The notes beneath the pieces are model-generated. The model made no database searches. It saw only the letters and a list, made by a program, of their open reading frames with translations, and was not told the origin of the DNA. Both the position numbers and the translations under genes were made by a program. A stretch of DNA of 64,000 bases from Thalassobius sp047123305 (GTDB taxonomy: Bacteria; Pseudomonadota; Alphaproteobacteria; Rhodobacterales; Rhodobacteraceae): positions 3,410,001 through 3,474,000 of the forward strand of contig NZ_CP138918.1 of NCBI RefSeq assembly GCF_047123305.1, written 5' to 3'. This document shows positions 17,511 to 25,794 of this stretch, piece by piece (the first letter of the stretch is position 1; each line of letters starts with the position of its first letter).

Positions 17511-18183
17511 TTTGGCTCCGTTTGACAGCGTCGGCGAACCATCCGGTGATATGTTCGATGCGGGTGATGGCGCTGCCTACGGTGACACAATCCGCGCCCT
17601 GCCGGATCGCCCCTTCTGCCCGTTCAGGGGTGTTCAGACGCCCTTCTGCCATCACAAATGCGCCCAGTTCTTTATAGGCCCGGATCAACGCGTAATCCGG
17701 TCCGGCCTCCGCTGGGGCAATGTCATAGGCGTAGCCCGAAAGCGTGGTGCCAAGGATATCCACCCCCTCAGCCAAAGCCTGCTGGCCATCCGCCAGGGTC
17801 GCGGCATCGGCCATTGCCAGTTTCCCTGCTGCCTTGATCGCAGCGACGATATCAGCTGTGGGCACAGGGCGCAGGCGCTGGGTGGCGTCATAGGCAATCA
17901 CATCGGCGCCCAGATCGGCCAGCCCCTTCACATCCTCGAGGAACGGGGTGATCCGCACTTCAGAGTCCGGCAGATCCCGCTTCACAATCCCGATGATCGG
18001 CAGCTTGGTCACAGGGCGCGTGGCGGCCAGATTATCCAACCCCTCAATCCGCAGTCCTTGGGCGCCGCCGGCCTCCGCCGCCAGCGCCATCGCGGCGGTG
18101 ATACGGGGATCATCCATTGGACCGTCATCGACCGGCTGGCACGAGGCCACCAGGACGTTTTGCAACAATTTCAAGGTGTTCAT
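17503..18183 (-). CDS. nanE: N-acetylmannosamine-6-phosphate 2-epimerase
   Basis: 226-residue TIM barrel of the NanE family. Visible blocks are LVASCQPVDDGPMDD near the start (in place of the usual SCQALPGEPL), GGAQGLRIEGLDNLAA, PIIGIVKRDLPDSEVRITPF (catalytic Lys in VKRD), ADVIAYDAT and VMAEGRLNTPERA. It converts ManNAc-6-P to GlcNAc-6-P, feeding nagA. The ATG at 18183 has GAGAAG upstream and lies 13 bp after the GntR stop, so the three genes form one transcript. Confidence 0.92.
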   Translation of the reverse strand: MNTLKLLQNVLVASCQPVDDGPMDDPRITAAMALAAEAGGAQGLRIEGLDNLAATRPVTKLPIIGIVKRDLPDSEVRITPFLEDVKGLADLGADVIAYDATQRLRPVPTADIVAAIKAAGKLAMADAATLADGQQALAEGVDILGTTLSGYAYDIAPAEAGPDYALIRAYKELGAFVMAEGRLNTPERAEGAIRQGADCVTVGSAITRIEHITGWFADAVKRSQND

Positions 18184-18196
18184 GGGTCTTCTCAAT

Positions 18197-18934
18197 TTAA
18201 GGGGTCAACCGTGCAGGCTTGGCCAAACGATTGCGATAGGCGCGGGCCAGATGACGGTCCATGATGTCCATTGCGGCCTGCGGGTCGCTGGCGGCAATGG
18301 CCTCATAGATCTGGCGGTGTTCTTCGTAGCTTTGGCGGTTCATCTCCACCCGCTCAGGCGAAGTGGGGCGGCTGGCAACCATGTCGAAAACAAACCGGTC
18401 ATGCAGTTCCAGAATGATAGGGTTTTGCACCACGGCCACAATGGCGCGGTGAAAATCGGCGTCAGCACGGGCAAAACGGGTGTCGTCACTGAGTGCCGCG
18501 TAACAACGTTCCAGCGCCCGGTGGATTTGCGCCAACTGTAGGTTCGAAGCCTCCTGCGCAGCCTGCCGCACCGCACCAACCTCAATGAACTGGCGCAGCT
18601 GGTCCATATAGGCCGTGGCCTCTACCAGCCCCAGCACATCGCTGAGCCCGGCCCCGGCGGCCTGAAACACCCGCCCGATGGTGGGCTTATGGGCCCGTGG
18701 CCTGCGGTTGGCCTCCTGCGAGAGATAGCCGCGCGCCTGCAACTGCATCAACGCCGCCCGCACGGTGGGGCGGGACACGGTGAACCGCTTGCACAGGTCA
18801 CGCTCGGACGGCATCGGTGCGTCGTCGGCAATCAAACCATTGCGGATCTCTTCCATCAAGGCATCGGCCAGACGTTCGGCGTTGGTCTGACCAACCTGCG
18901 CGGCTGATGGCGTGTCTGCGGGGAGATCAGTCAT
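18197..18934 (-). CDS. GntR-family (FadR subfamily) transcriptional regulator, second
   Basis: 245 residues, with a winged helix containing PMPSERDLCKRFTVSRPTVRAAL and an FCD-like effector domain (DADFHRAIVAVVQNP, then YEEHRQIYEAI). I choose the ATG at 18934 because GAGGG stands about 6 bp upstream; the ATG at 18946 has no ribosome site. It is divergent from nagB across a 140-bp gap holding two TGG-N5-CCA sites, and is first in the operon with nanE and nanK. It probably controls the nan/nag genes in response to an amino-sugar phosphate; the effector is inferred. Confidence 0.9.
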   Translation of the reverse strand: MTDLPADTPSAAQVGQTNAERLADALMEEIRNGLIADDAPMPSERDLCKRFTVSRPTVRAALMQLQARGYLSQEANRRPRAHKPTIGRVFQAAGAGLSDVLGLVEATAYMDQLRQFIEVGAVRQAAQEASNLQLAQIHRALERCYAALSDDTRFARADADFHRAIVAVVQNPIILELHDRFVFDMVASRPTSPERVEMNRQSYEEHRQIYEAIAASDPQAAMDIMDRHLARAYRNRLAKPARLTP

Positions 18935-18957
18935 TTGGACCCTCATATTTGCGACAC

Positions 18958-18968
18958 TGGATATACCA
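18958..18968. promoter_or_regulatory. GntR-type operator half-palindrome upstream of the second GntR gene
   Basis: TGGATATACCA has the same TGG-N5-CCA spacing as the stronger site at 19061. It lies 24 bp upstream of the GntR start, as expected for autoregulation. Centre-to-centre distance to the 19061 site is 105 bp, about ten DNA turns. Confidence 0.5.
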
Positions 18969-19060
18969 AATGCGAAAATTCGGTCAATAGAGAAAGAAAT
19001 CTCTTTTCCATTTCACTATCCACCTCGTATAGACAGTCAGTTTTGATCCATGAAGCGGAC

Positions 19061-19075
19061 TTTGGTAATACCAAA
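19061..19075. promoter_or_regulatory. GntR-type operator overlapping the nagB start
   Basis: Perfect palindrome TTTGGT-AAT-ACCAAA whose last base is the first base of the nagB ATG. No good Shine-Dalgarno is present, so the operator occupies the normal initiation region. A bound repressor would block a promoter that starts at or just before the gene. Confidence 0.65.
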
Positions 19076-19854
19076 TGAAAATCCTGATTTTCAACACCCC
19101 GGAAGAGGCTGCCGCTCGCGTTGCGGCGCAGATCACCACCACGGTGCAGCAAAACCCAGAGGCCCGTCTCGGGCTGGCGACAGGTGGCACCATGCCACCG
19201 GTCTATTGCCATCTGGTGCAGGCCCATGAGCGGGGTGAGGTCTCCTTTGCCCGCGCGGTGAGCTTTAACCTTGATGAATACGTTGGTCTGGCCCCCACAC
19301 ATCCGTGTTCGTATCACAGCTTCATGCAGGCAGAGCTTTTTGGGCAGACGGATTTCGCCCCACAGAACACCCACCTGCCTCACGGCGATGCCCCCGACCC
19401 TACGGCAGAAAGCCTGCGGTATGAGGCATTGATCGCGGATCAGGGCGGCGTTGACCTGCAGCTCCTTGGGATTGGACCAAACGGGCATATCGGCTTTAAC
19501 GAGCCCAGCTCATCGCTGGCGTCGCGCACGCGGGTGAAAACCCTGACGCAGGCCACGCTGCAGGCGAACCGGCCCTACTTTGACCACGGCGAGAAGCCGC
19601 CACAGTATGCGATTACTATGGGCATCGGCACCATCCTTGAGGCGCGCGCCGTGGTGTTGTTGGCCACCGGTGCAGGCAAGGCCCAAGTCGTGGCCGAGAT
19701 GATCGAAGGCCCGCTCAGCGCCGCCTGCCCCGCCTCCAGCCTGCAAATGCACCCGCAGGTGACCGTGGTGCTGGATCAGGCCGCTGCCGCCGCGCTGAAA
19801 CACCGCGCCTACTATCACACCGTACATCCGGAGGGCCGCGAAGATGCTGCATAA
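19075..19854 (+). CDS. nagB: Glucosamine-6-phosphate deaminase
   Basis: 259 residues. Family blocks are GLATGGTMPPVY, the catalytic-region SFNLDEYVGL, HPCSYHSFMQ, and GIGPNGHIGFNEPSSSLASRTR. The enzyme converts glucosamine-6-P to fructose-6-P and ammonia, the last dedicated step of the sialic-acid route. The start matches the family N-terminus (MKILIFNTPEEAAARV) although the ribosome site is weak and overlapped by an operator palindrome. It overlaps nagA by 11 bp. Confidence 0.93.
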   Translation: MKILIFNTPEEAAARVAAQITTTVQQNPEARLGLATGGTMPPVYCHLVQAHERGEVSFARAVSFNLDEYVGLAPTHPCSYHSFMQAELFGQTDFAPQNTHLPHGDAPDPTAESLRYEALIADQGGVDLQLLGIGPNGHIGFNEPSSSLASRTRVKTLTQATLQANRPYFDHGEKPPQYAITMGIGTILEARAVVLLATGAGKAQVVAEMIEGPLSAACPASSLQMHPQVTVVLDQAAAAALKHRAYYHTVHPEGREDAA

Positions 19855-21019
19855 GGAACCTGATCTCACCATCCGGGCCGCCAAACTCTATCCCGGCGAC
19901 GGCGCTGCGGCGCTGGAGGATCAAGTGCTGGACATCCGCGATGGCCAGATCACCGCGATCACCCAGCGCCGTGGCCCAGTGGATCAGGAGGTTGCGATTG
20001 CCGCGCCGGGCTTCATCGATATCCAGATCAACGGCGCCAATGATGTGCAGTTCAACAACAAGCCCAGCGCCGATGGCATTGCCCAGATGGCCGAAGGGGC
20101 ACGTCGCGGTGGCACGGCCCATCTGCTGCCGACCTTCATTACCGATGAGGGCAGACGTTATCAGCAAGCCGTCACCGCCGTCGCGGAAGCCCGCGCCGCA
20201 GGGGTGGCGGGGATCGCTGGCGTGCATCTGGAAGGCCCTTTCCTGTCTCCCAACCGCCCTGGCATCCATCCACCGGATTGCATCCGCCCGCTGGACGCGA
20301 CGGATATCGCCTTTCTGAGCGCTGCCAACTGCGGAACCTGCCTTCTGACCCTTGCGCCGGAATGCGCACCTGAAGGGGCAATTCGTCAGTTAAGTGAGGC
20401 GGGCCACACCGTCTTTGCCGGCCATTCCGCCGCCAGTTTTGCCGAGATGCAAAAGGCCCAGCGCGAAGGTCTGTCCGGTGCCACCCATCTGTGGAACGCC
20501 ATGTCGCCGCTGACCAGTCGGGAGCCCGGTGTGGTAGGGGCGGTGCTGGCGTCCGAGATGCTCTATGCAGGGATTATTGCGGATGGGGTGCATGTCGACT
20601 TTGCCAATGTCGGGATTGCGGCGCGGTTGAAGCCCGATCACCTGTGTCTGGTGACCGACGCGATGCTGACGCTTGCGGGCAAAACCGACCGTTTTGATAT
20701 TCACGGGGTAGAGATCCGGCGCGATGGCAACCGTCTGTCCGATGCTGGCGGCACGCTGGCGGGCGCACATCTGGCAATGGACGAAGCCATTCGCAATATG
20801 GTGCAACAGGTCGGCCTTTCGTTGCCAAAAGCGCTGCAAATGGCGTCAGGCAATCCTGCCCGTGCGATCCGCCGTCCTGATCTGGCGCAAATTCAGGTCG
20901 GTTTGCCGGCCTCTCTATCTTTCCTGTCCCACGACCTACAAGCTCTGGGCAGCTACGCGGACCGTCACCTTCATATGAACGCCATCCATACGCCAGAGGC
21001 ACAACATGTCCCCGCTTAA
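19844..21019 (+). CDS. nagA: N-acetylglucosamine-6-phosphate deacetylase
   Basis: 391-residue amidohydrolase. Motifs in order: PGFIDIQINGA, GVHLEGPFLS (metal Glu), AGHSAA, THLWNAMSPL, ADGVHVD and LVTDAM (catalytic Asp). It removes acetate from GlcNAc-6-P, the product of NanE. The protein is slightly diverged at the metal loop (QINGAND replaces the usual LNGxGG). It is the middle gene of nagB-nagA-PhyH, with overlaps of 11 and 14 bp. Confidence 0.93.
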   Translation: MLHKEPDLTIRAAKLYPGDGAAALEDQVLDIRDGQITAITQRRGPVDQEVAIAAPGFIDIQINGANDVQFNNKPSADGIAQMAEGARRGGTAHLLPTFITDEGRRYQQAVTAVAEARAAGVAGIAGVHLEGPFLSPNRPGIHPPDCIRPLDATDIAFLSAANCGTCLLTLAPECAPEGAIRQLSEAGHTVFAGHSAASFAEMQKAQREGLSGATHLWNAMSPLTSREPGVVGAVLASEMLYAGIIADGVHVDFANVGIAARLKPDHLCLVTDAMLTLAGKTDRFDIHGVEIRRDGNRLSDAGGTLAGAHLAMDEAIRNMVQQVGLSLPKALQMASGNPARAIRRPDLAQIQVGLPASLSFLSHDLQALGSYADRHLHMNAIHTPEAQHVPA

Positions 21020-21878
21020 GGATCAGTTCATTGGTGACGGCTATGTCGTTGTTCCCCAGTTCCTCTCATCCAAGGTTCTGTCCACCCTGCGTCAGACCAG
21101 TGAAACCGTTCTAAACGGTCTGGATCCCGCGCATCGTGCCAAGTTCAAGGCCACGGGGTCTTTGTGTAACTTCGGGGATCATCCCGCCTATGCAGAGATT
21201 GTGGCACATCCCGATATCTTACCGCTCTTGCAGACCTTCGGCTATGCGGACATTCGTTGGCTGGCGGGATATCTGATCTCCAAACCCGGCAAGGCGCCAC
21301 CTTTGTTCTGGCATCAGGACTGGTGGGGCTGGTCCGAGGCGATTTCCTATCGTCCGGCGCCAATGGGGATCGGGGCCATGTACTACCTGTCTGACACCAC
21401 CCCTGAAAATGGCTGCCTGCGGGTTATTCCCGGCTCGCACCGGCGTTGGCATCCGTTGCATGACCTGCCAGAAGCCCATGGCGACGCGCTCAGCCGGGCT
21501 GAGGCGCTGGACAGCCCAGCCTTTGCCGCGCACCCTGATGAAGTGGCGGTAGAGGTCCAGGCGGGCGATCTGGTGCTGATGGACAGCCGGTTGTTGCATT
21601 CGGCTTATGCCAATACCTCTGGCGCAGAGCGTAGCTTGCTGACGCTCTGGTATCTGCCCGACTATGGCGACTTGCCAGATGGCATTCGCAACCAGCTCCA
21701 TCAGATCTTTGCCCGCACCGATCTGGACATTGACGCAGGCGAGGCGCATCCGCCCTCCTCCCTCGATTGGCCCGAGGCGGCAAGGTCACAGGTGGCCCCG
21801 CTGTTTCCTGCGCCAGCCAACCACCAAACCGACCGGATCTTCCAACGATCCCCTGACAAGGCACGGATGGGTCCCTGA
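21006..21878 (+). CDS. Phytanoyl-CoA dioxygenase (PhyH) family protein, second
   Basis: 290-residue Fe(II)/2-oxoglutarate oxygenase. The H-x-D pair is in PLFWHQDWWGW, GCLRVIPGSHRRWHP is the usual strand block, and the distal His is in DSRLLHSAYANTSG with the following Arg in GAERSLLTLWY. It overlaps nagA by 14 bp and is followed by a terminator, so it is tied to amino-sugar catabolism by transcription and probably by translation. Standard nag operons do not contain such an enzyme; its substrate is likely a modified amino sugar. Confidence 0.87.
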   Translation: MSPLKDQFIGDGYVVVPQFLSSKVLSTLRQTSETVLNGLDPAHRAKFKATGSLCNFGDHPAYAEIVAHPDILPLLQTFGYADIRWLAGYLISKPGKAPPLFWHQDWWGWSEAISYRPAPMGIGAMYYLSDTTPENGCLRVIPGSHRRWHPLHDLPEAHGDALSRAEALDSPAFAAHPDEVAVEVQAGDLVLMDSRLLHSAYANTSGAERSLLTLWYLPDYGDLPDGIRNQLHQIFARTDLDIDAGEAHPPSSLDWPEAARSQVAPLFPAPANHQTDRIFQRSPDKARMGP

Positions 21879-21893
21879 TCCCTTCTGTACCGC

Positions 21894-21933
21894 CCTCCCG
21901 AACGCCGAACCCTCCCGGTGCGCGTTCGGGAGG
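21894..21933 (+). terminator. Hairpin terminator of the nagBA operon
   Basis: A 12-bp inverted repeat (CCTCCCGAACGC at 21894-21905, GCGTTCGGGAGG at 21922-21933) with a 16-nt loop is followed by CTTATTC. The stem is strong; the T tract is weak. Confidence 0.65.
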
Positions 21934-22025
21934 CTTATTCAACACGCCCGTAGCCCTACGCCCTTTGAAACATTGACCCTTTGTCACGTGAAAGCTAGGA
22001 ACCTAGCAACAAGACGAGGAAGACA

Positions 22026-22886
22026 ATGATCTATCAAAGCGCAGAGGCTTGGCGGAACGCGCCACAGAAACGGGTGCTGTTCTTTGGGATGTCAGGTTTG
22101 GGCAAGACCTACCTGTCCAATATCCTGCGCGATCAGGGGGATTGGTTCCACTACTCCATCGATTACCGCATTGGCACCCGCTACATGGGGGAATACATCG
22201 CCGACAACGCCAAACGCGAAGCGATGAAAGTGCCGTTCCTGCGGGATCTGCTGATGTCGGATTCAATCCACATCAGTTCAAACATCACCTTTGAAAACCT
22301 GACCCCTGTCTCCTCTTACCTTGGCAAACCAGGTTCGGAGGCGAAAGGGGGGCTGCCCTATGCAGAATACACCCGCCGTCAGGAACAGTTCCGTCAGGCC
22401 GAGGTGAAGGCGTTGATGGACACCACCTATTTCATCGAACGGGCCGAAGCGCTCTACAGCTACCCGCATTTCATCTGCGACACCGGCGGGTCGATCTGTG
22501 AATGGGTCAACCCCGAGGATCCCAATGATCCGATCCTGAAGACGCTGGCCAACAACACCCTGCTGATCTGGCTCAAAGGCGACGAGGCCCATACCGAAGA
22601 GCTGATCCGCCGCTTTGACCGCGCGCCCAAGCCTATGTCCTATCAGGCGGCGTTTCTGGACCGGGTGTGGAATGAATACCTGACCCTGTTCCAGAAAGAG
22701 GAATCTCAGGTTGATCCCGATGACTTCATCCGCTGGACCTATGCCCAGGCGTTGGCCCATCGTCAGCCTCGCTATGAGGCGATGGCCCGGAACTGGGGCA
22801 TCACATTGACGGCAGATGAGGTCTCAACCGTGAAATCTGCCGAAGATTTCGACATGTTGATCGCAAAGGCCCTTGAGCAGCCCTGA
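22026..22886 (+). CDS. P-loop nucleotide-binding protein of unknown function
   Basis: 286 residues. The Walker A loop is clear in RVLFFGMSGLGKTYLSN (G-M-S-G-L-G-K-T), and FHYSIDYRIGTRYMG follows at the position where small kinases bind substrate. A hydrophobic strand before DTGGSICEW may supply a Walker B-like acid, and WLKGDE lies later. The shape resembles shikimate-kinase-like or AAA-like small P-loop enzymes. A purine-rich ribosome site (GACGAGGAAG) precedes the ATG. It stands alone between the nag operon and metA. Function not recognised. Confidence 0.8.
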   Translation: MIYQSAEAWRNAPQKRVLFFGMSGLGKTYLSNILRDQGDWFHYSIDYRIGTRYMGEYIADNAKREAMKVPFLRDLLMSDSIHISSNITFENLTPVSSYLGKPGSEAKGGLPYAEYTRRQEQFRQAEVKALMDTTYFIERAEALYSYPHFICDTGGSICEWVNPEDPNDPILKTLANNTLLIWLKGDEAHTEELIRRFDRAPKPMSYQAAFLDRVWNEYLTLFQKEESQVDPDDFIRWTYAQALAHRQPRYEAMARNWGITLTADEVSTVKSAEDFDMLIAKALEQP

Positions 22887-22983
22887 AACCCTGCCTAGGT
22901 TTCGATCTTCAGACCGGCTACCCGCAGTGGCCTTAACCTATTTCAAACTCAACCGTATGACTTCCTGAAGGAGCCCGGATCCA

Positions 22984-23907
22984 ATGCCGATCAAACTGCC
23001 CGCCGACCTGCCTGCCTATGACGTGCTTTCGCGCGAAGGCGTTATGGTGATGTCGGACGACCGGGCCATGCGGCAGGACATCCGGCCTTTGAAAATCGGG
23101 TTGCTGAACCTGATGCCCAAGAAGATCCAGACGGAGAACCAGTTTGCCCGTCTGATCGGCGCCACGCCGTTGCAGATCGAACTGACCCTGATCCGCATGA
23201 GCGAGCATCAGACCAAAAACACGGCTGCCGAACATATGGCCAGCTTCTACAAACCCTTTGCCGAGGTGAAAGCCAGCGGTGAGCGGTTTGACGGCCTCTT
23301 GATCACCGGCGCCCCGATCGAACATCTGCCGTTTGAAGAGGTCACTTACTGGCAAGAACTGACCGAGGTCTTTGACTGGACCCAGACCCATGTGCATTCC
23401 ACCTTCGGCATTTGCTGGGGCGGCATGGCGATGATCCATTACTTCAATGACGTCGCTAAACATATGCTGGACCACAAGGCCTTTGGCTGTTTCCGCCACC
23501 AGAACCGCGCGCCGGCCTCGCCTTACTTGCGCGGTTTCTCGGATGACTGTGTGATCCCGGTCAGCCGCTGGACAGAAATCCAGCAGGATGAGGTGGACAC
23601 CAAGGACAACCTGGTCACCCTGTTGGGCAGTGATGAGGTCGGGCCCTGTTTGATCGAAGATCAGGCCCACAAGGCGCTCTATATTTTTAACCACTTTGAA
23701 TATGACAGTGGCACGCTGAAAGAAGAATTCGACCGCGATGTAGAAGCGGGCACCGAAATCAATGTGCCAATGAATTATTACCCCGAGGATGATCCGAAAA
23801 ACACGCCGCAGAACCGGTGGCGCAGCCATGCGCATTTGCTCTACGGCAACTGGATCAACCAAATTTATCAGACAACTCCTTTTAACATGGCGGATATTGG
23901 TGGCTGA
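22984..23907 (+). CDS. metA: Homoserine O-acyltransferase MetA
   Basis: 307 residues of the MetA (HTS) family. Visible are RPLKIGLLNLMPKKIQTE, LIRMSEHQTKNT, the nucleophile Cys in STFGICWGGMAM, and the Glu/His active-site region near IFNHFEYD. It acylates homoserine in methionine synthesis; whether with succinyl- or acetyl-CoA cannot be read from family membership alone. The ribosome site AAGGAG lies 9 bp upstream. No SAM riboswitch was recognised in the 97-bp leader. The following hydrolase overlaps its stop. Confidence 0.93.
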   Translation: MPIKLPADLPAYDVLSREGVMVMSDDRAMRQDIRPLKIGLLNLMPKKIQTENQFARLIGATPLQIELTLIRMSEHQTKNTAAEHMASFYKPFAEVKASGERFDGLLITGAPIEHLPFEEVTYWQELTEVFDWTQTHVHSTFGICWGGMAMIHYFNDVAKHMLDHKAFGCFRHQNRAPASPYLRGFSDDCVIPVSRWTEIQQDEVDTKDNLVTLLGSDEVGPCLIEDQAHKALYIFNHFEYDSGTLKEEFDRDVEAGTEINVPMNYYPEDDPKNTPQNRWRSHAHLLYGNWINQIYQTTPFNMADIGG

Positions 23908-24850
23908 CCCTTTAACAACTCTTCTGGTTCTTCTGACTGGCATCGGGGGCTATACCCACTTCCGGGCCAGTGCGATTGAAAAACAGGCGGAAAAGGATTT
24001 TCCGCCTGAGGGAGAGTTGCTCGATGTGGACGGGCGCAAGGTCCATGTTGTGGTAAAAGGCGACTCCGGTCCCGATCTGGTGCTGATCCACGGATTGTCC
24101 GGAAATACCCGCGATTTCACCCATGCTTTGGCAGATCGGTTGGCGACAAACTACCGCGTGCTGGTGATGGACCGCCCTGGCATGGGCTACACCGATGTTC
24201 TGCCCTCGGACAATTCCATCGTGGAACAGGCAAGGGTGCTGAAAAAGGCCGCTGGTGCCTTGGGGGCCCATCTGCCCATTGTGGTTGGGCAATCTTACGG
24301 CGGGTCCGTTGCGCTGGCCTGGGCGGCACGGTTTCCCAACCGTCTGGCGGCGCTGGTCACCCTTGGCGCGCCCTCCCATCCGGTAGAACTGGGGATGCCG
24401 CTGCACTACTGGCTGAACTCTAACCCGGTGCTCAGCCAATTTTCCGCCCCGCTGATGACCGCCTTTGTGCCCGACAGCAAAGTTCAAAGCGAACTGGCCG
24501 AGGTGTTCCGGCCGCAGAAACCGCCATTGGGCTATGCCTCCCACATCGGCGTGCCCCTGACCCTGCGCCGCGAGGCGTTGCGCATCAACGCGCTGCATCG
24601 CGCCAATCTGATTGGCGAACTGGCCGCGCTGGAGCCACTCTATGCCTCGATCACCACCCCGACCGAGATATTGCATGGCGACAAGGACAAAACCGTTTCG
24701 GTCGACATCCATTCCATCCCACTGTCCAAAAAGATCGCCGAGTCCAACCTGACCGTGCTGCCCGGTGTGGGACATATGCCGCACCATGTTGCCCGCGAGG
24801 ATGTCTTGCGTGTCATTCATCGCGCCGCTGAACGCGCCGGATTGCGCTAG
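23900..24850 (+). CDS. Alpha/beta-fold hydrolase, membrane-anchored
   Basis: 316 residues from a GTG start that overlaps metA by 8 bp. A hydrophobic segment (TTLLVLLTGIGGY) at the N-terminus is a probable signal anchor. The hydrolase core has DLVLIHGLSGNTRDF (oxyanion hole), VVGQSYGGSVAL (nucleophile Ser), LHGDKDKTV (acid) and LPGVGHMPHH (His). This is the general lipase/epoxide-hydrolase-like group; substrate unknown. The overlap with metA suggests co-expression but no obvious metabolic link. Confidence 0.82.
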   Translation: MADPLTTLLVLLTGIGGYTHFRASAIEKQAEKDFPPEGELLDVDGRKVHVVVKGDSGPDLVLIHGLSGNTRDFTHALADRLATNYRVLVMDRPGMGYTDVLPSDNSIVEQARVLKKAAGALGAHLPIVVGQSYGGSVALAWAARFPNRLAALVTLGAPSHPVELGMPLHYWLNSNPVLSQFSAPLMTAFVPDSKVQSELAEVFRPQKPPLGYASHIGVPLTLRREALRINALHRANLIGELAALEPLYASITTPTEILHGDKDKTVSVDIHSIPLSKKIAESNLTVLPGVGHMPHHVAREDVLRVIHRAAERAGLR

Positions 24851-24924
24851 GCCGCCCAAGCCCCCATATTGAAACAGAAACCCGTGGAGTTGCGGGACCT
24901 TAAGGAGGCGAAACGGAGGCGGAT

Positions 24925-25794
24925 ATGAGCTTGCCCTTTGACGGTGCGATCAGCGCCTTTCATCAGTCTGACGCTGCTACCGCGCTGCGCGACCAACTGG
25001 CCAAGGCGGGCAAGGATGACATGCTCAGCCCAAGCTACCCCTATGCCGAGGAAATGGGCCGCAAGGACTATGAGCGCCAGATGGACGCGCTGCAGGTGGA
25101 GCTGGTGAAGCTGCAGGCCTGGGCCAAGGAAACCGGCGCCCGCATCGCCATTGTGTTTGAAGGCCGCGATGCCGCCGGCAAGGGCGGCACCATCAAACGG
25201 TTTCGCGAAAACCTGAACCCGCGCGGAGCCCGTGTGGTGGCGCTCTCCAAACCCAGCGAGGCGGAACAGAGCCAGTGGTATTTCCAGCGTTACATCGACC
25301 ACCTGCCAAGCGCCGGTGAAATCACCTTCTTTGATCGCAGCTGGTACAATCGCGGCGTGGTCGAGAAGGTCTTTGGTTTCTGCACCGAGGCGCAGCGCGA
25401 ACATTTCTTCCATCAGGTCAATGATTTTGAGCGGATGCTGGTCGAGGACGGGGTGCATCTGGTGAAATTCTGGCTGAACGTTGGACGTGGCGAACAGCTG
25501 CGGCGTTTTCTGAAACGCGAAAGAGATCCGCTGAAGCAGTGGAAACTCAGCTGGATCGACGTTGAGGGGCTGAAACGTTGGGATGATTACAGCGCCGCGA
25601 TCAGTGACACGCTGAACCGCAGCCATAGCGCAACCGCCCCGTGGACAATTGTGCGTTCGGATGACAAAAAGCGCGCCAGACTGGCCGCCATCCGCCATGT
25701 CCTAAGCGGCATTGACTATGCCCATAAGGACGCCAGCGCGATCGGCCCCAATGACAGCAAAATTTGCGGAGGCCCGGACATCTGGGATGCCTAA
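24925..25794 (+). CDS. ppk2: Polyphosphate kinase 2
   Basis: 289 residues of the PPK2 family. The P-loop is in IVFEGRDAAGKGGTIKRF, then ITFFDRSWYNRGVVEKVFGF, and the lid region with KRERDPLKQWKLSWID. A single PPK2 domain indicates phosphate transfer between polyphosphate and a nucleoside diphosphate. Its end overlaps the TetR gene by 8 bp. The ATG follows GGAGGCGG. Confidence 0.92.
   Translation: MSLPFDGAISAFHQSDAATALRDQLAKAGKDDMLSPSYPYAEEMGRKDYERQMDALQVELVKLQAWAKETGARIAIVFEGRDAAGKGGTIKRFRENLNPRGARVVALSKPSEAEQSQWYFQRYIDHLPSAGEITFFDRSWYNRGVVEKVFGFCTEAQREHFFHQVNDFERMLVEDGVHLVKFWLNVGRGEQLRRFLKRERDPLKQWKLSWIDVEGLKRWDDYSAAISDTLNRSHSATAPWTIVRSDDKKRARLAAIRHVLSGIDYAHKDASAIGPNDSKICGGPDIWDA

Noticed and set aside
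22887..22983. SAM riboswitch (SAM-II or SAM/SAH type) in the metA leader
   Set aside because: The expected conserved core and pseudoknot pairing could not be drawn in the 97 bp; only chance similarities such as AACCGTAT were seen.
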